Origin: Streptomyces sp. MspMP-M5
GTDB lineage: Bacteria; Actinomycetota; Actinomycetes; Streptomycetales; Streptomycetaceae
NCBI RefSeq assembly: GCF_000373585.1
Contig: NZ_KB891929.1
Location: 1 to 64,000 of the forward strand
Length of the DNA stretch: 64,000 nucleotides
Direction of reading: 5' to 3'
Under the pieces are notes generated by a model. It was not told where the DNA came from. It made no database searches and was given only the letters and a program-made list of their open reading frames with translations. A program made the position numbers and the translations under genes. Below are positions 26,733-34,886 of this stretch, piece after piece. Every line of letters starts with the position of its first letter. Position 1 is the stretch's first letter.

Positions 26733-27890
26733 ATGTCCCTGGACCACCGCCTGCCCGACGAGCTGGAAGAACTCCGGCGCACGGTCGAGGCGTTCGCACA
26801 CGACGTCGTCGCCCCGCAGATCGGCGACTACTACGAGCAGCACACCTTCCCCTACGACATCGTCCGCCAGATGGGCCAGATGGGCCTGTTCGGCCTGCCG
26901 TTCCCCGAGGAGTACGGCGGGATGGGCGGCGACTACCTCGCGCTCGGCGTCGCCCTGGAGGAGCTGGCCCGGGTCGACTCCTCGGTGGCCATCACCCTGG
27001 AGGCCGGGGTCTCGCTCGGCGCGATGCCGCTCTACCGCTTCGGCACGGAGGAGCAGAAGCGGGAGTGGCTGCCGAAGCTGTGCAGCGGAGAGATGCTCGG
27101 CGCCTTCGGCCTCACCGAGCCGGACGGCGGCTCGGACGCCGGCGCCACCCGCACCACCGCCGTCCGCGAGTGTGGGGGAAGCTGGGTGATCAACGGCACC
27201 AAGTGCTTCATCACCAACTCCGGCACCGACCTCACCGGCCTGGTGACGGTCACCGCCGTCACCGGCCACAAGCCCGACGGCTCCCCGCTGATCTCCACGA
27301 TCATGGTCCCGTCCGGCACCCCGGGCTTCACGGTCGCCGCCCCCTACTCCAAGGTCGGCTGGAACGCCTCCGACACCCGCGAGCTGTCCTTCTCCGACGT
27401 CCGCGTCCCGGCCGCCAACCTCCTGGGCGAGGAGGGCCGCGGCTACGCCCAGTTCCTGCGCGTCCTCGACGAGGGCCGGATCGCCATCGCCGCGGTGGCG
27501 ACGGGCCTGGCCCAGGGCTGCGTCGACGAGTCGGTGAAGTACGCCAAGGAGCGCCACGCCTTCGGCCGCCCGATCGGCGCCAACCAGGCCATCCAGTTCA
27601 AGCTCGCCGACATGGAGATGCGCGCCCACACCGCCCGTCTGGCCTGGCGCGACGCCGCCTCCCGCCTGGTGCACGGCGAACCGTTCAAAAAGGAGGCCGC
27701 CCTCGCCAAGCTCTACTCCTCCGAGATCGCGGTCGACAACGCCCGCGAGGGCACCCAGATCCACGGCGGCTACGGCTTCATGAACGAGTACCCCATCGCC
27801 CGCATGTGGCGCGACGCCAAGATCCTCGAAATCGGCGAGGGCACCAGCGAGGTCCAACGCATGCTGATCGCACGGGAGTTGGGGTTCTAG
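26733..27890 (+). CDS. acdH: Acyl-CoA dehydrogenase of the branched-chain operon (AcdH-like)
   Basis: Protein of 385 aa, ATG at 26733, two nt after the HMG-CoA lyase stop with AAGGAG inside that gene's end. Motifs are GAFGLTEPDGGSDAG near residue 125, IHGGYGFMNEYPIARMWRD and EIGEGTSEVQRM near 370. The Glu in IGEGT is the catalytic base of medium/short branched-chain type enzymes. FAD-dependent, cytoplasmic. By position it matches S. coelicolor AcdH, which oxidises isobutyryl-, isovaleryl- and 2-methylbutyryl-CoA. Substrate range here is inferred. Last gene of the operon before a strong hairpin. Confidence 0.9.
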   Translation: MSLDHRLPDELEELRRTVEAFAHDVVAPQIGDYYEQHTFPYDIVRQMGQMGLFGLPFPEEYGGMGGDYLALGVALEELARVDSSVAITLEAGVSLGAMPLYRFGTEEQKREWLPKLCSGEMLGAFGLTEPDGGSDAGATRTTAVRECGGSWVINGTKCFITNSGTDLTGLVTVTAVTGHKPDGSPLISTIMVPSGTPGFTVAAPYSKVGWNASDTRELSFSDVRVPAANLLGEEGRGYAQFLRVLDEGRIAIAAVATGLAQGCVDESVKYAKERHAFGRPIGANQAIQFKLADMEMRAHTARLAWRDAASRLVHGEPFKKEAALAKLYSSEIAVDNAREGTQIHGGYGFMNEYPIARMWRDAKILEIGEGTSEVQRMLIARELGF

Positions 27891-27901
27891 CAGCCCTTCA
27901 T

Positions 27902-27934
27902 CCGGGGTTCGCCCACCTGGTGGGCGAACCCCGG
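27902..27934. terminator. Near-perfect palindromic hairpin between acdH and NUDIX genes
   Basis: CCGGGGTTCGCCCACC at 27902-27917 is the reverse complement of 27919-27934, with T27918 at the centre. In practice this gives a 14-bp stem and a small loop. It lies between convergent stops and probably works both ways. Confidence 0.8.
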
Positions 27935-27962
27935 GGGCGGGCGAACGGATTCCGAAGGGGCG

Positions 27963-28484
27963 TTACGCCGCGGGGGTGCCGTCTCGGAGATATCGTGGCC
28001 GTCCCGTGTCGAGAGCCAGCAGCGCGGCCTCGAAACGGCGCCGCATGCGGTCGCCGAGTCGGCTGCCGGCCTCCTCTGCGGTGAAGAAGGCGACCTCGGA
28101 CAGCTCGTCGTCGGCGGGCCATAGCCCCTCGGCCTGGCCCTGGTTAAGCGCTCCGCCGTCGAAGATGAAGGCGATCTGGTCATCCCAAGGCCCGTGCGGG
28201 GCGACCCAATCCACCACCAGCAGCCCTCGCAGCACGACCGCGAGCCCAAGCTCTTCGGTCAGTTCGCGGACCACCGCGTCTTCGGGTGGCTCGTTCGCCT
28301 CCGCCATGCCACCGGGAAGGTCCCAGCAGGGCTTGTAGGTGGGGTTAACCAGCAGCACGCGCCCGGCCGGATCGCGTAGCAGCACATCAGCGGCAACGCG
28401 CTTGCGGGCTTGCTTGGCGTTGCCCTCGGCCAGGTAGGCGTTCCAAGCTTCTGCGTCAGTGGGATCGGGCGCGGTGGGCCTCAT
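27963..28484 (-). CDS. NUDIX hydrolase of the RiPP-linked module
   Basis: Protein of 173 aa, ATG at 28484 overlapping the upstream HTH/TPR regulator stop by 4 nt. A complete Nudix box is visible around residues 58-80: GGMAEANEPPEDAVVRELTE followed by ELGL, with the REUXEEXGU metal site intact. The substrate (nucleoside diphosphate-X) cannot be told. It holds the same place as the GNAT gene in the module at 16.5-19 kb, downstream of and coupled to the regulator. Confidence 0.9.
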   Translation of the reverse strand: MRPTAPDPTDAEAWNAYLAEGNAKQARKRVAADVLLRDPAGRVLLVNPTYKPCWDLPGGMAEANEPPEDAVVRELTEELGLAVVLRGLLVVDWVAPHGPWDDQIAFIFDGGALNQGQAEGLWPADDELSEVAFFTAEEAGSRLGDRMRRRFEAALLALDTGRPRYLRDGTPAA

Positions 28485-29746
28485 GCGGGGGTGCCTCCCG
28501 ATGACGGCGGGATGATGTCTGCCAGGAGCAGCATTCTGGCCCTGCGCGCGTCGTCGAACCGCACCAGGTACTGGCGCACCGGCTCGTACGCCTTGTACGG
28601 CTCCAGCAACCGGCGAAGCGCATCAAGCTGCTGCATGACCCGGACGGAGCCCAGGGTGGGACTCGTGCTGAGCAGGTCATCACCTACGCTCACGGCGGCG
28701 TCCATGTCGCCCCGGCGAACGTGGACATCCACCAGGGTGATCCGGCTCAGCGCCAGCGACCGTGCCCGGCCCGCCTCCCGCAGATCCACGGCACGTTCAG
28801 CGTAGGTCAGGGCTTCGTCGAGCTGGTCCAGATCGCGCAGGATCAGCGCCGATTCCGTCGCGAGGGCGGCTGCGTCGAACGGACTCAGCCACGGATGATC
28901 GGTGTCGGCCACTCCTTCGAGATCGCGTCGGGCGGCGTCGAGGGCACGCGCGGCCGGGATGCATTGCGCGGCGGCAGCCAGGGCGCGCGCCCGCATCGTG
29001 TGCAGCCGCGCCGTCAACGCGGGAACACGTGGTCCCTGGGTAGCGAGGTCGAGCCCGGTCCGGGCCCAGGCGGCGGCCCTGGCGGCCTCCCCGGCCTGGA
29101 GGGCCAGGTGGCTGTTGCTCGCGGCGACGTTCGCGGCCAGTGGGAGGTCACCGGAGGCGCGGGCCAGGGGTAGCGCGCGTGCGAAATGGCGGCCAGCACG
29201 GTCGTCGTGGCCGGAGTCGTGGGCCATCCACCCAGCCAACTCGGTCAGCGCCGCTGCCGCCGCGAACACCTGCGGCCCACTGTCGGCGTCCACCAGCCGA
29301 GGAGCCACCCGATCACTGAGATGCCGCACGACCGCCCCATACAGACGCCCGCCGCCGGTCTGCCGGTCTGCACTGCGGAAATGATCCATGGCCACCAGGT
29401 CGTCGCCATCCGGCGGCGGACGGTCGGCCCGCCGGTGCACGACGTCGGCCGGGGCGGGCTCCCAGGGCCGGCGGGCCAGCCCCAGCAGATGACCGGGAAT
29501 ATGGAAGGCATCCGCGATCTGCTCGAACAAGCTGAGCTTCTCTACCCGGCTCTTGCCGTTCATGTAGTCGTAGAGCCGCCCTTGCGTGATGTCAGCGGCT
29601 CCGGCGATCCGCCGTGTGCTGACACCCCGGCTGTTGAGCATGCGGAACACGGCACCCATGTCCCGCTCGGTGCAGGCACGCAGCAGTCGGTCGTCCCCCA
29701 GCAGACCGGCCATGACTTCACGTGGGTCTGGCGACGGAAGGCCCAT
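28481..29746 (-). CDS. HTH/TPR regulator next to the RiPP cluster
   Basis: Protein of 421 aa. N-terminal XRE-type HTH at residues ~25-75 (MLNSRGVSTRRIAGAADITQ, GRLYDYMNGKSRVEKLS), then a short linker and about 300 residues of helical TPR-like repeats. It probably regulates the divergent small-gene/RiPP operon. The inverted and direct GGAGTC repeats at 29801-29831 are the best operator candidates. Start taken at ATG 29746. Coupled by ATGA overlap to the NUDIX gene. Confidence 0.85.
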   Translation of the reverse strand: MGLPSPDPREVMAGLLGDDRLLRACTERDMGAVFRMLNSRGVSTRRIAGAADITQGRLYDYMNGKSRVEKLSLFEQIADAFHIPGHLLGLARRPWEPAPADVVHRRADRPPPDGDDLVAMDHFRSADRQTGGGRLYGAVVRHLSDRVAPRLVDADSGPQVFAAAAALTELAGWMAHDSGHDDRAGRHFARALPLARASGDLPLAANVAASNSHLALQAGEAARAAAWARTGLDLATQGPRVPALTARLHTMRARALAAAAQCIPAARALDAARRDLEGVADTDHPWLSPFDAAALATESALILRDLDQLDEALTYAERAVDLREAGRARSLALSRITLVDVHVRRGDMDAAVSVGDDLLSTSPTLGSVRVMQQLDALRRLLEPYKAYEPVRQYLVRFDDARRARMLLLADIIPPSSGGTPA

Positions 29747-29800
29747 CAGCAGCTCCCCCGAGTAGCGAGTGAACCGATACCAAGGCTAACGACCCTGACA

Positions 29801-29831
29801 TGACTCCGTGTTGGAGTCACGTTCTGGAGTC
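29801..29831. promoter_or_regulatory. Candidate operator with GGAGTC repeats
   Basis: TGACTCC (29801-29807) and GGAGTCA (29813-29819) form a 7-bp inverted repeat with a GTGTT spacer. A further direct GGAGTC follows at 29826-29831. The site lies 55 nt before the HTH regulator start and 154 nt before the first small gene on the other strand. Binding by the adjacent regulator is inferred. Confidence 0.5.
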
Positions 29832-29984
29832 TCCTATCAGCCCTTACGCGGAGTTGACTACCCATCAGCCGCCCCGGGAGCGCACCCGCTGTGCATCACC
29901 GGCGGCCGGACCACCCGTTGGCGTCTCCCCAAGGCCAGCGGGACCCAGCGCACCCCAGCCCCCCGCGAGCGAACCGAGGCCGCG

Positions 29985-30260
29985 ATGACCACGCACAGCA
30001 CCGTTCAGACCCGGCAGAGTGTCAGCACCTACCCGCCGGGCACCGTCGTCCACGACGTCGTCGCCAACGCCGTCGGCAGAGTGGCGGATCCGAAGGCATA
30101 CCCGCCCGCATGCTCGGGCCGCGTCTGCGTTCTGGTGGTGCCGCTCGTCGGGTCCACCCCGGCGTGGCAGGCCGAGCCGGGAGCGCTGCGCCGGGCCGCC
30201 GACGAGGAGATCGAGGCCGCGCTCGCCGAGACCATGCCTGCCAAGGCGGCGGCACCATGA
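29985..30260 (+). CDS. Small uncharacterised protein, first gene of the RiPP operon
   Basis: Protein of 91 aa. The ATG at 29985 is chosen because CGAGG stands before it; the ORF is open further upstream to 29808 through the operator region, which is unlikely to be coding. No family recognised. A probable small beta domain (YPPGTVVHDVVANAVGRVAD, GRVCVLVVPL) is followed by an Ala/Glu-rich helix. The stop overlaps the next start (ATGA), and the pair is divergent from the HTH/TPR regulator. Confidence 0.65.
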   Translation: MTTHSTVQTRQSVSTYPPGTVVHDVVANAVGRVADPKAYPPACSGRVCVLVVPLVGSTPAWQAEPGALRRAADEEIEAALAETMPAKAAAP

Positions 30261-30475
30261 GCGGCGTGCGTCCCGAGGTCGGCGATCTCGTCGTCGCGGC
30301 CGTGTCCGGCACGAAGTGGGTGTGCACGGACATCGCCGGCCTGAATACCCAGCAACCGGTATGGCTGCTGCGTCCGTTGTACGGCACTGCCAGCCGGGAG
30401 TGTCTACGCGTCGGCCGGAGCGACCTCGTGTCGTACCCGGTGGTCGCCCGGCGCGGCGAGTGGATCCAGCCGTGA
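30257..30475 (+). CDS. Small SH3-like protein, RiPP-linked module
   Basis: Protein of 72 aa, coupled to the preceding gene by ATGA. The pattern PEVGDLV ... WVCTDIAGL ... WLLRPLYG ... CLRVGRSD matches, by eye, the 68-aa protein at 18758-18964 in the other HTH/TPR module, so the two are probably homologous small beta-barrels. Function unknown. A 128-nt gap to the RiPP precursor gene follows and holds no ORF I can support. Confidence 0.68.
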   Translation: MSGVRPEVGDLVVAAVSGTKWVCTDIAGLNTQQPVWLLRPLYGTASRECLRVGRSDLVSYPVVARRGEWIQP

Positions 30476-30603
30476 GCGTCCGCCACGCCGCACCGAAGTA
30501 GGCGCCGCCCCCACGCCCGGGCCGGGCCAAGGGCGAGGAGGTAACGGCACGCTGAGCCCCGGCAGGCCCCTACAAATCCGAACCAGCCGACGAAGGGAAT
30601 CGC

Positions 30604-30915
30604 ATGTTCGCTCATTCCGACCGGCTCCCGACCGGGACGCCGCTCCCGTCCGGTCATGTCACACCCGCCCCGTGGGGCCTGCGCCGCATGGCTCCGTACC
30701 CCGCGTTCGCCCTCGGTTACGCCCGCGTCGAACTCGACCCCGCCACCCAGACCGGCCGCTACTTCGACGCTACCGGGCGGCCGATGATGATGCCGGGACA
30801 CGGGACGAGCACGGGCACCAACCCTCCCACCAACACCGGTAATCCGTCCGACGGTTCGGGCCCCGGCGGGGCCGGCGGCGGTGACCAGGACACCGGAAAC
30901 GACAGCGACCAGTGA
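30604..30915 (+). CDS. tgmA: Putative ATP-grasp-modified RiPP precursor (TgmA family)
   Basis: Peptide of 103 aa, ATG at 30604 with GAAGGGAA upstream. The leader (residues ~1-60) carries the family pattern YPAFALGYARVELDP, then TQTGRYFDATGRP. The C-terminal ~45 residues are low-complexity and rich in Gly, Thr, Ser, Asn and Asp, starting MPGHGTSTGTNPPTN and ending NDSDQ. This is what is expected of a core in which Thr/Ser hydroxyls are linked to acidic side chains by the ATP-grasp enzyme (graspetide/omega-ester peptide). The stop overlaps the ATP-grasp gene start. Ring pattern cannot be read from sequence. Confidence 0.8.
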   Translation: MFAHSDRLPTGTPLPSGHVTPAPWGLRRMAPYPAFALGYARVELDPATQTGRYFDATGRPMMMPGHGTSTGTNPPTNTGNPSDGSGPGGAGGGDQDTGNDSDQ

Positions 30916-31865
30916 CGTATCCGGGTCCGGTTCTGGTCGTCACCAATCTGGACGACCCCACGACCGACCTGGTGATCGACGAGCTGCACGGCCGGGGCGT
31001 CCCGGTCGTGCGGTTCGACTCCGGGGACTTCCCCGCCACCGTGTCGGTCGCGGCCACCTTCACCGGCGACGGCCTCACAGGCACCCTGACCACGCCGTCG
31101 CGCACCGCCGACCTCGGGCGCGTGCGATCGCTGTACTACCGCCGTCCCTCCGGCTTCACCTTCCCGCACCTGGACGAGCAGACCGCACGGTTCGCCGTCA
31201 CCCAGGCCCGCTACGGCCTCGGCGGCGTGATCGCCGCCCTGCCCGGCTGCCTGTACGTGAACCACCCCCACCGCATCGGCGACGCGGAGTTCAAGCCGTC
31301 CGGACTCTCCGCCGCCGCGGCAGCCGGGTTCCGGCTCCCGCCCACCCTGATCACCTCGAACCCCGACGCGGCCAAGAGCTTCATCCGGCGGCATGGGCCG
31401 GTGCTCTACAAACCGCTCTCCGCACCCCTCTACCGCGACGAGGACGGCGTCTCCTGCACGGTGAAGGTCGCCGACGTCACCGTGGACGAGATCGACGAGG
31501 CCGTCGGCGGCACCGCCCATCTGTTCCAACAGCGCATCGACAAAGCCGCCGACATCCGCGTGACCGTCATCGGCGACCGGATCTTCGCCGTGCGCATCGA
31601 CTCGGACCTGTTGGACTGGCGCACCGACTACAGCCGGCTCACCTACTCGGTCGTCAGGCCGCCCCAGGACATCACCAAGGCCCTGGGTGCGTATCTCGCC
31701 CACTTCCGGCTCGTCTTCGGCGCTTTCGACTTCGCCGTCGACCACGAAGGGCAATGGTGGTTCCTGGAGTGCAACCCGTCCGGACAGTGGGCGTGGCTGG
31801 GGCCGGAGACCGGCCTGCCCATGGTCGCGGCCATGGCCGATCTGCTCGAAAGGAAGACCGTGTGA
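30912..31865 (+). CDS. tgmB: ATP-grasp ribosomal peptide maturase (TgmB family)
   Basis: Protein of 317 aa. GTG at 30912 overlaps the precursor stop (GTGA). The N-terminal domain begins VLVVTNLDDPTTDLV and includes the conserved YYRRPS. The ATP-grasp core shows GPVLYKPLSAPLYRD near residue 160 and the metal/ATP segment WWFLECNPSGQWAWL near 285, as in MvdD/TgmB-type ligases. It would phosphorylate acidic side chains of the precursor and join them to Thr/Ser or Lys. The methyltransferase gene begins within its stop codon. Normal length for the family, no visible defect. Confidence 0.9.
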   Translation: MTYPGPVLVVTNLDDPTTDLVIDELHGRGVPVVRFDSGDFPATVSVAATFTGDGLTGTLTTPSRTADLGRVRSLYYRRPSGFTFPHLDEQTARFAVTQARYGLGGVIAALPGCLYVNHPHRIGDAEFKPSGLSAAAAAGFRLPPTLITSNPDAAKSFIRRHGPVLYKPLSAPLYRDEDGVSCTVKVADVTVDEIDEAVGGTAHLFQQRIDKAADIRVTVIGDRIFAVRIDSDLLDWRTDYSRLTYSVVRPPQDITKALGAYLAHFRLVFGAFDFAVDHEGQWWFLECNPSGQWAWLGPETGLPMVAAMADLLERKTV

Positions 31866-32993
31866 CCGACCACGACAAGGCCCTTCGCGTGGCCCTCGCC
31901 GACCGACTGACCGCCGGCGGCCACTTTCGCACCGCCCCGTGGCGGGCCGCCGTCGAAGAAGTACCCCGCCACGCATTCCTTCGCGGCGGCTTCTTCGAGC
32001 AGGTAGCCGACTCTGCACCTACGGCATGGCGCCCGGTCATGCCCGATGACCCGCGCTGGCTCACACGCTGCTACGACGACGACTCTCTCGTCACCCAGAT
32101 CGCCGGGACGATCGTCCCCCGGGACATCCGCGGCGAGATCCTACGCGCCCCGACCTCGTCGAGCACCATGCCCGGCCTGGTGGTGCGGATGCTCGAAGAC
32201 CTTCAAGTGGGCGACGATCACCGGGTGCTGGAGATCGGCACGGGCACCGGCTACTCCACCGGGCTTCTCTGCCACCGGCTCGGCGACGACCACGTCACCT
32301 CCGTGGAGGTCGACGAAGACGTAGCGAGCCGCGCCCGGGGCGCGCTCGGGGGCGCCGGCTACCACCCCCGCATCATCGCGGGAGACGGTCTCGCCGGTGC
32401 CCCCGACGGCGCACCCTACGACCGACTGATCGCCACGTGCTGCGTGATCGATCTGCCGTACACCTGGGTCGAGCAGACCCGGCCCGGCGGGATCATCCTC
32501 GCCACCCTGTGCGGCTGGCTGTACTCCTCCGAACTCGCCCGCCTCACCGTGGGCGAGGACGGCACAGCCCGCGGCCGGTTCCTCGGCGGACAGATCTCCT
32601 TCATGCTCGCCCGCCCCCAACTACCCCCCACCGCTCGGTATGTTGCCCGACCTGGACGACGGGGACGAACGTCCCACCTCGCTCGCGCCGGACGTACTGG
32701 ACGACTGGAACACCCGCTTCGTCGCCCAGCTCGCCGCCCCCAGGGCGCAGCGCATCAGCCTGGACCGCAACGGGCGCACCGAGCACGTCCTCCTCGACGT
32801 CTCCACCGGTGCGTGGGCATCCCTTGCCCAGGAAGGGGACGGCTGGACCGTTCGCCAGGGTGGACCGGTCCGTCTCTGGGATGCGGTGGAGGCACACGTC
32901 GCCCGCTGGCGCGCCGACGGTGCCCCCGCACTCGAACGATTCGAGGTCGTCGTCACCCCCGAGGGGCAGACCGTCTCCTGGTCCGAGGTCTGA
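31862..32993 (+). CDS. tgmC: PIMT-like methyltransferase of the ATP-grasp RiPP system, split by a frameshift
   Basis: GTG at 31862 overlaps the tgmB stop. The N-terminal part (~260 residues) is a protein-isoaspartate-methyltransferase-like SAM enzyme: SSTMPGLVVRMLEDL, VLEIGTGTGYSTG near residue 125, SVEVDED. In related graspetide systems such enzymes convert an Asp to a methyl ester or aspartimide. After RPQLPP the frame is lost at a run of six C (32624-32629). The conserved C-terminal domain continues one frame over, from 32640 to the stop at 32993. Removing one C joins the halves. Without that, the first frame runs on to 33241 with an Arg/Pro-rich nonsense tail. Sequencing error, pseudogene or slippage are all possible. 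The symbol tgmC is used by analogy. Confidence 0.8.
32640..32993 (+). CDS. C-terminal domain fragment of the RiPP methyltransferase
   Basis: Open frame of 117 codons starting at an ATG at 32640 (MLPDLDDGDERPTSLAPDVL), which is internal in the reconstructed methyltransferase. It encodes the domain that normally follows the catalytic half in ATP-grasp-associated methyltransferases. There is no ribosome site before 32640, so independent translation is doubtful. Listed so that the coding content beyond the frameshift is not lost. Confidence 0.6.
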   Translation: MLPDLDDGDERPTSLAPDVLDDWNTRFVAQLAAPRAQRISLDRNGRTEHVLLDVSTGAWASLAQEGDGWTVRQGGPVRLWDAVEAHVARWRADGAPALERFEVVVTPEGQTVSWSEV

Positions 32994-33047
32994 CCGCGCC
33001 GGGAAAGGCTTCGGGCAGGGGCCGACGCTGCGCCGGCAGGCGTCCGC

Positions 33048-34649
33048 TCACCGCCCGTCGCCCCAAGGCACCCCCGCCGCCCGGTAATAACGCACCCCCT
33101 GCGCATCCCACCGCGCCCCCTGCGCGGCCAGCCGCTCGCGATAGGACGACCAGTCGTGCGTCCGGGCCGGGGACCAGCCCAGTTCGGCGATTCCGGGGAG
33201 TCGGGGGAAGGCCATGTACTCGATGTCGGCCGAGGAGGTAAGGGTCTCCGACCACAGGGGGGCCTCGACGCCCGCGATCGCCGCGGCGGGCGCGCCGGCC
33301 AGGTAGCGGCCCGGGTCCCAGTCGTAGGCGCGCCGCACGTCCACGTAGCCGGCCCAGTCCAGGCCCAGCCGGGTGTCCCGGTCGTACTTCATGTCGAGGT
33401 AGGCGCGGTCGGCGGGCGAGAGGATCAGGCCGGTGCCGTGCCGTGCGGCGTCGACGACCTGTGCGCGCTCCGCCGCGCCCGTCCGGTCGTAGCCCCAGTA
33501 CTGGGCGAGCGCGCCCTTGGCCGGGTGCGCTCCGGTCAGCTGGTGCCAGCCGATCACGGTCTTGCCGTACTTGGCGACCACCGGCTGCACCTTGTCCATG
33601 AAGGCGACGTAGTCCGCGTGGCTGGTGGAGTGCGCCTCGTCGCCGCCGATGTGGAGGTAGCGGCCGGGGGTGAGGGCGGCGATCTCCCGGACGACGTCGT
33701 CGACGAAGTCGTAGGTGATCTTCTTGGGGACGCAGAGCGAGCTGAAGCCGACCTTGGTGCCCGTGTAGAGCGGCGGCGCCTGGCCGTCGCAGTTGAGGGC
33801 GGCGTAGGAGGCGAGGGCTGCGTTGGTGTGGCCGGGCAGGTCGATCTCGGGGACGACGGTCAGATAGCGGTCGGCGGCGTAGCGGACGATCTCGCGGTAG
33901 TCGGCCTTGGTGTAGTGGCCGCCGGGCCCGCCGCCGACCTGGGTGGAGCCGCCGTAGGTGGCCAGCCGCGGCCAGGAGTCGATGGCGATCCGCCAGCCCT
34001 GGTCGTCGGAGAGGTGCAGATGCAGCTGGTTGATCTTGTACTGGGCGAGCTGGTCGATGTAGCGCTTGACCTGGGCGACGGTGAAGAAGTGCCGGGAGAC
34101 GTCGAGCATCGCGCCGCGGTAGGCGTAGCGCGGGGTGTCGGTGAGGGTGCCGCCGGCGACGCGCCAGGGGCCGGGCTGGCGGGTGCGCTTCTCGACGGCG
34201 GCCGGCAGCAGCTGGCGGAGGGTCTGGACGCCGTGGAAGAGGCCGGCGGGGCGGGCGGCGCTGATGGTGACCGCGCGGCCGCCGGAGGTCAGCCGGTAGC
34301 CCTCCGCGCCGAGGCCGCGGGTGTCCCGGCCGCCGAGCCGCAGCACGATGCCGTCCGGGCCGCCGCGGGTGGTGACCGGCAGCGGGAGGCCGGTGGCCGG
34401 CCGCAGCAGGTCCGCGAGGTAGCCGCCGATCCGGCGGGCCTCGCCGGAGTTGCCGGGCACCCGGATGCGGGTGCGCTCGCCGAGCGTGTAGGCGCCGCCG
34501 GCCGGGCGGACGGAGGCGGGCGCCGGGATCACCCGGTCGAGTGGGACGGGGGCGGCGGCCGCGGCGTACCGCTGCGGTACGGCCGCGGTGGTCACCGTCC
34601 CGGCCGCCACGACCAGCAGCAGCGAGATCAGGAGTCTGCGTCGTCTCAT
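33048..34649 (-). CDS. Secreted beta-N-acetylhexosaminidase, GH20
   Basis: Protein of 533 aa. The ATG at 34649 has GAAGGGA upstream and starts a signal peptide (MRRRRLLISLLLVVAAG); the ORF is open to 34793 without support. The GH20b N-terminal domain (residues ~35-165) is followed by the catalytic barrel: DVSRHFFTVAQVKRYIDQLA, HLHLSDDQGWRI, and HIGGDEAHS near residue 330. The Asp-Glu pair there provides substrate-assisted catalysis. It releases GlcNAc from chito-oligomers outside the cell. Convergent with the RiPP methyltransferase and divergent from the glmS unit, an apt place for a GlcNAc enzyme. Confidence 0.92.
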   Translation of the reverse strand: MRRRRLLISLLLVVAAGTVTTAAVPQRYAAAAAPVPLDRVIPAPASVRPAGGAYTLGERTRIRVPGNSGEARRIGGYLADLLRPATGLPLPVTTRGGPDGIVLRLGGRDTRGLGAEGYRLTSGGRAVTISAARPAGLFHGVQTLRQLLPAAVEKRTRQPGPWRVAGGTLTDTPRYAYRGAMLDVSRHFFTVAQVKRYIDQLAQYKINQLHLHLSDDQGWRIAIDSWPRLATYGGSTQVGGGPGGHYTKADYREIVRYAADRYLTVVPEIDLPGHTNAALASYAALNCDGQAPPLYTGTKVGFSSLCVPKKITYDFVDDVVREIAALTPGRYLHIGGDEAHSTSHADYVAFMDKVQPVVAKYGKTVIGWHQLTGAHPAKGALAQYWGYDRTGAAERAQVVDAARHGTGLILSPADRAYLDMKYDRDTRLGLDWAGYVDVRRAYDWDPGRYLAGAPAAAIAGVEAPLWSETLTSSADIEYMAFPRLPGIAELGWSPARTHDWSSYRERLAAQGARWDAQGVRYYRAAGVPWGDGR

Positions 34650-34784
34650 GGACGGTCCCTTCGGCGAACTGGGTCGGCGGCGGGTGCCGCGGGGCGTTCG
34701 GCGGGCGGCGCGTCCCGGCGCGGGCGCACGGTCCGCATGGCATGGCGCGACCGGACGGTGACCATGCGTACCGCGGGCCCGGGT

Positions 34785-34806
34785 ACCGGTCAAGGTGCAG
34801 ACCGGT
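34785..34806. repeat. 7-bp inverted repeat with 8-nt spacer
   Basis: ACCGGTC at 34785-34791 and GACCGGT at 34800-34806 are exact inverted arms. The pair sits in the divergent region between the hexosaminidase gene and the glmS unit. It may be an operator half-site pair; it does not fit the DasR consensus because the arms are too far apart. Confidence 0.4.
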
Positions 34807-34828
34807 TTCCCGACGTGATCCGCGATAC

Positions 34829-34846
34829 CTGCCCGATATCGGGCAG
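34829..34846. promoter_or_regulatory. Perfect 18-bp palindrome before the glmS unit
   Basis: CTGCCCGATATCGGGCAG is a perfect palindrome 40 nt upstream of the 91-aa gene that precedes glmS. An unspaced 18-bp palindrome in a promoter is a strong candidate operator for a dimeric regulator. The regulator is not identifiable here. Confidence 0.55.
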
Positions 34847-34886
34847 AATTCTTGCGAATCGCGCCGCGGCCCCGCAGTATCTACGG

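Noticed and set aside
32640..32993. Independent small gene rather than a methyltransferase fragment
   Set aside because: No ribosome site before the ATG, and the protein continues the expected methyltransferase domain once one base is removed.
34785..34806. DasR (dre) site between the GlcNAc hydrolase and glmS
   Set aside because: GGTC/GACC arms exist but with an 8-nt spacer; the known site has arms almost adjacent.
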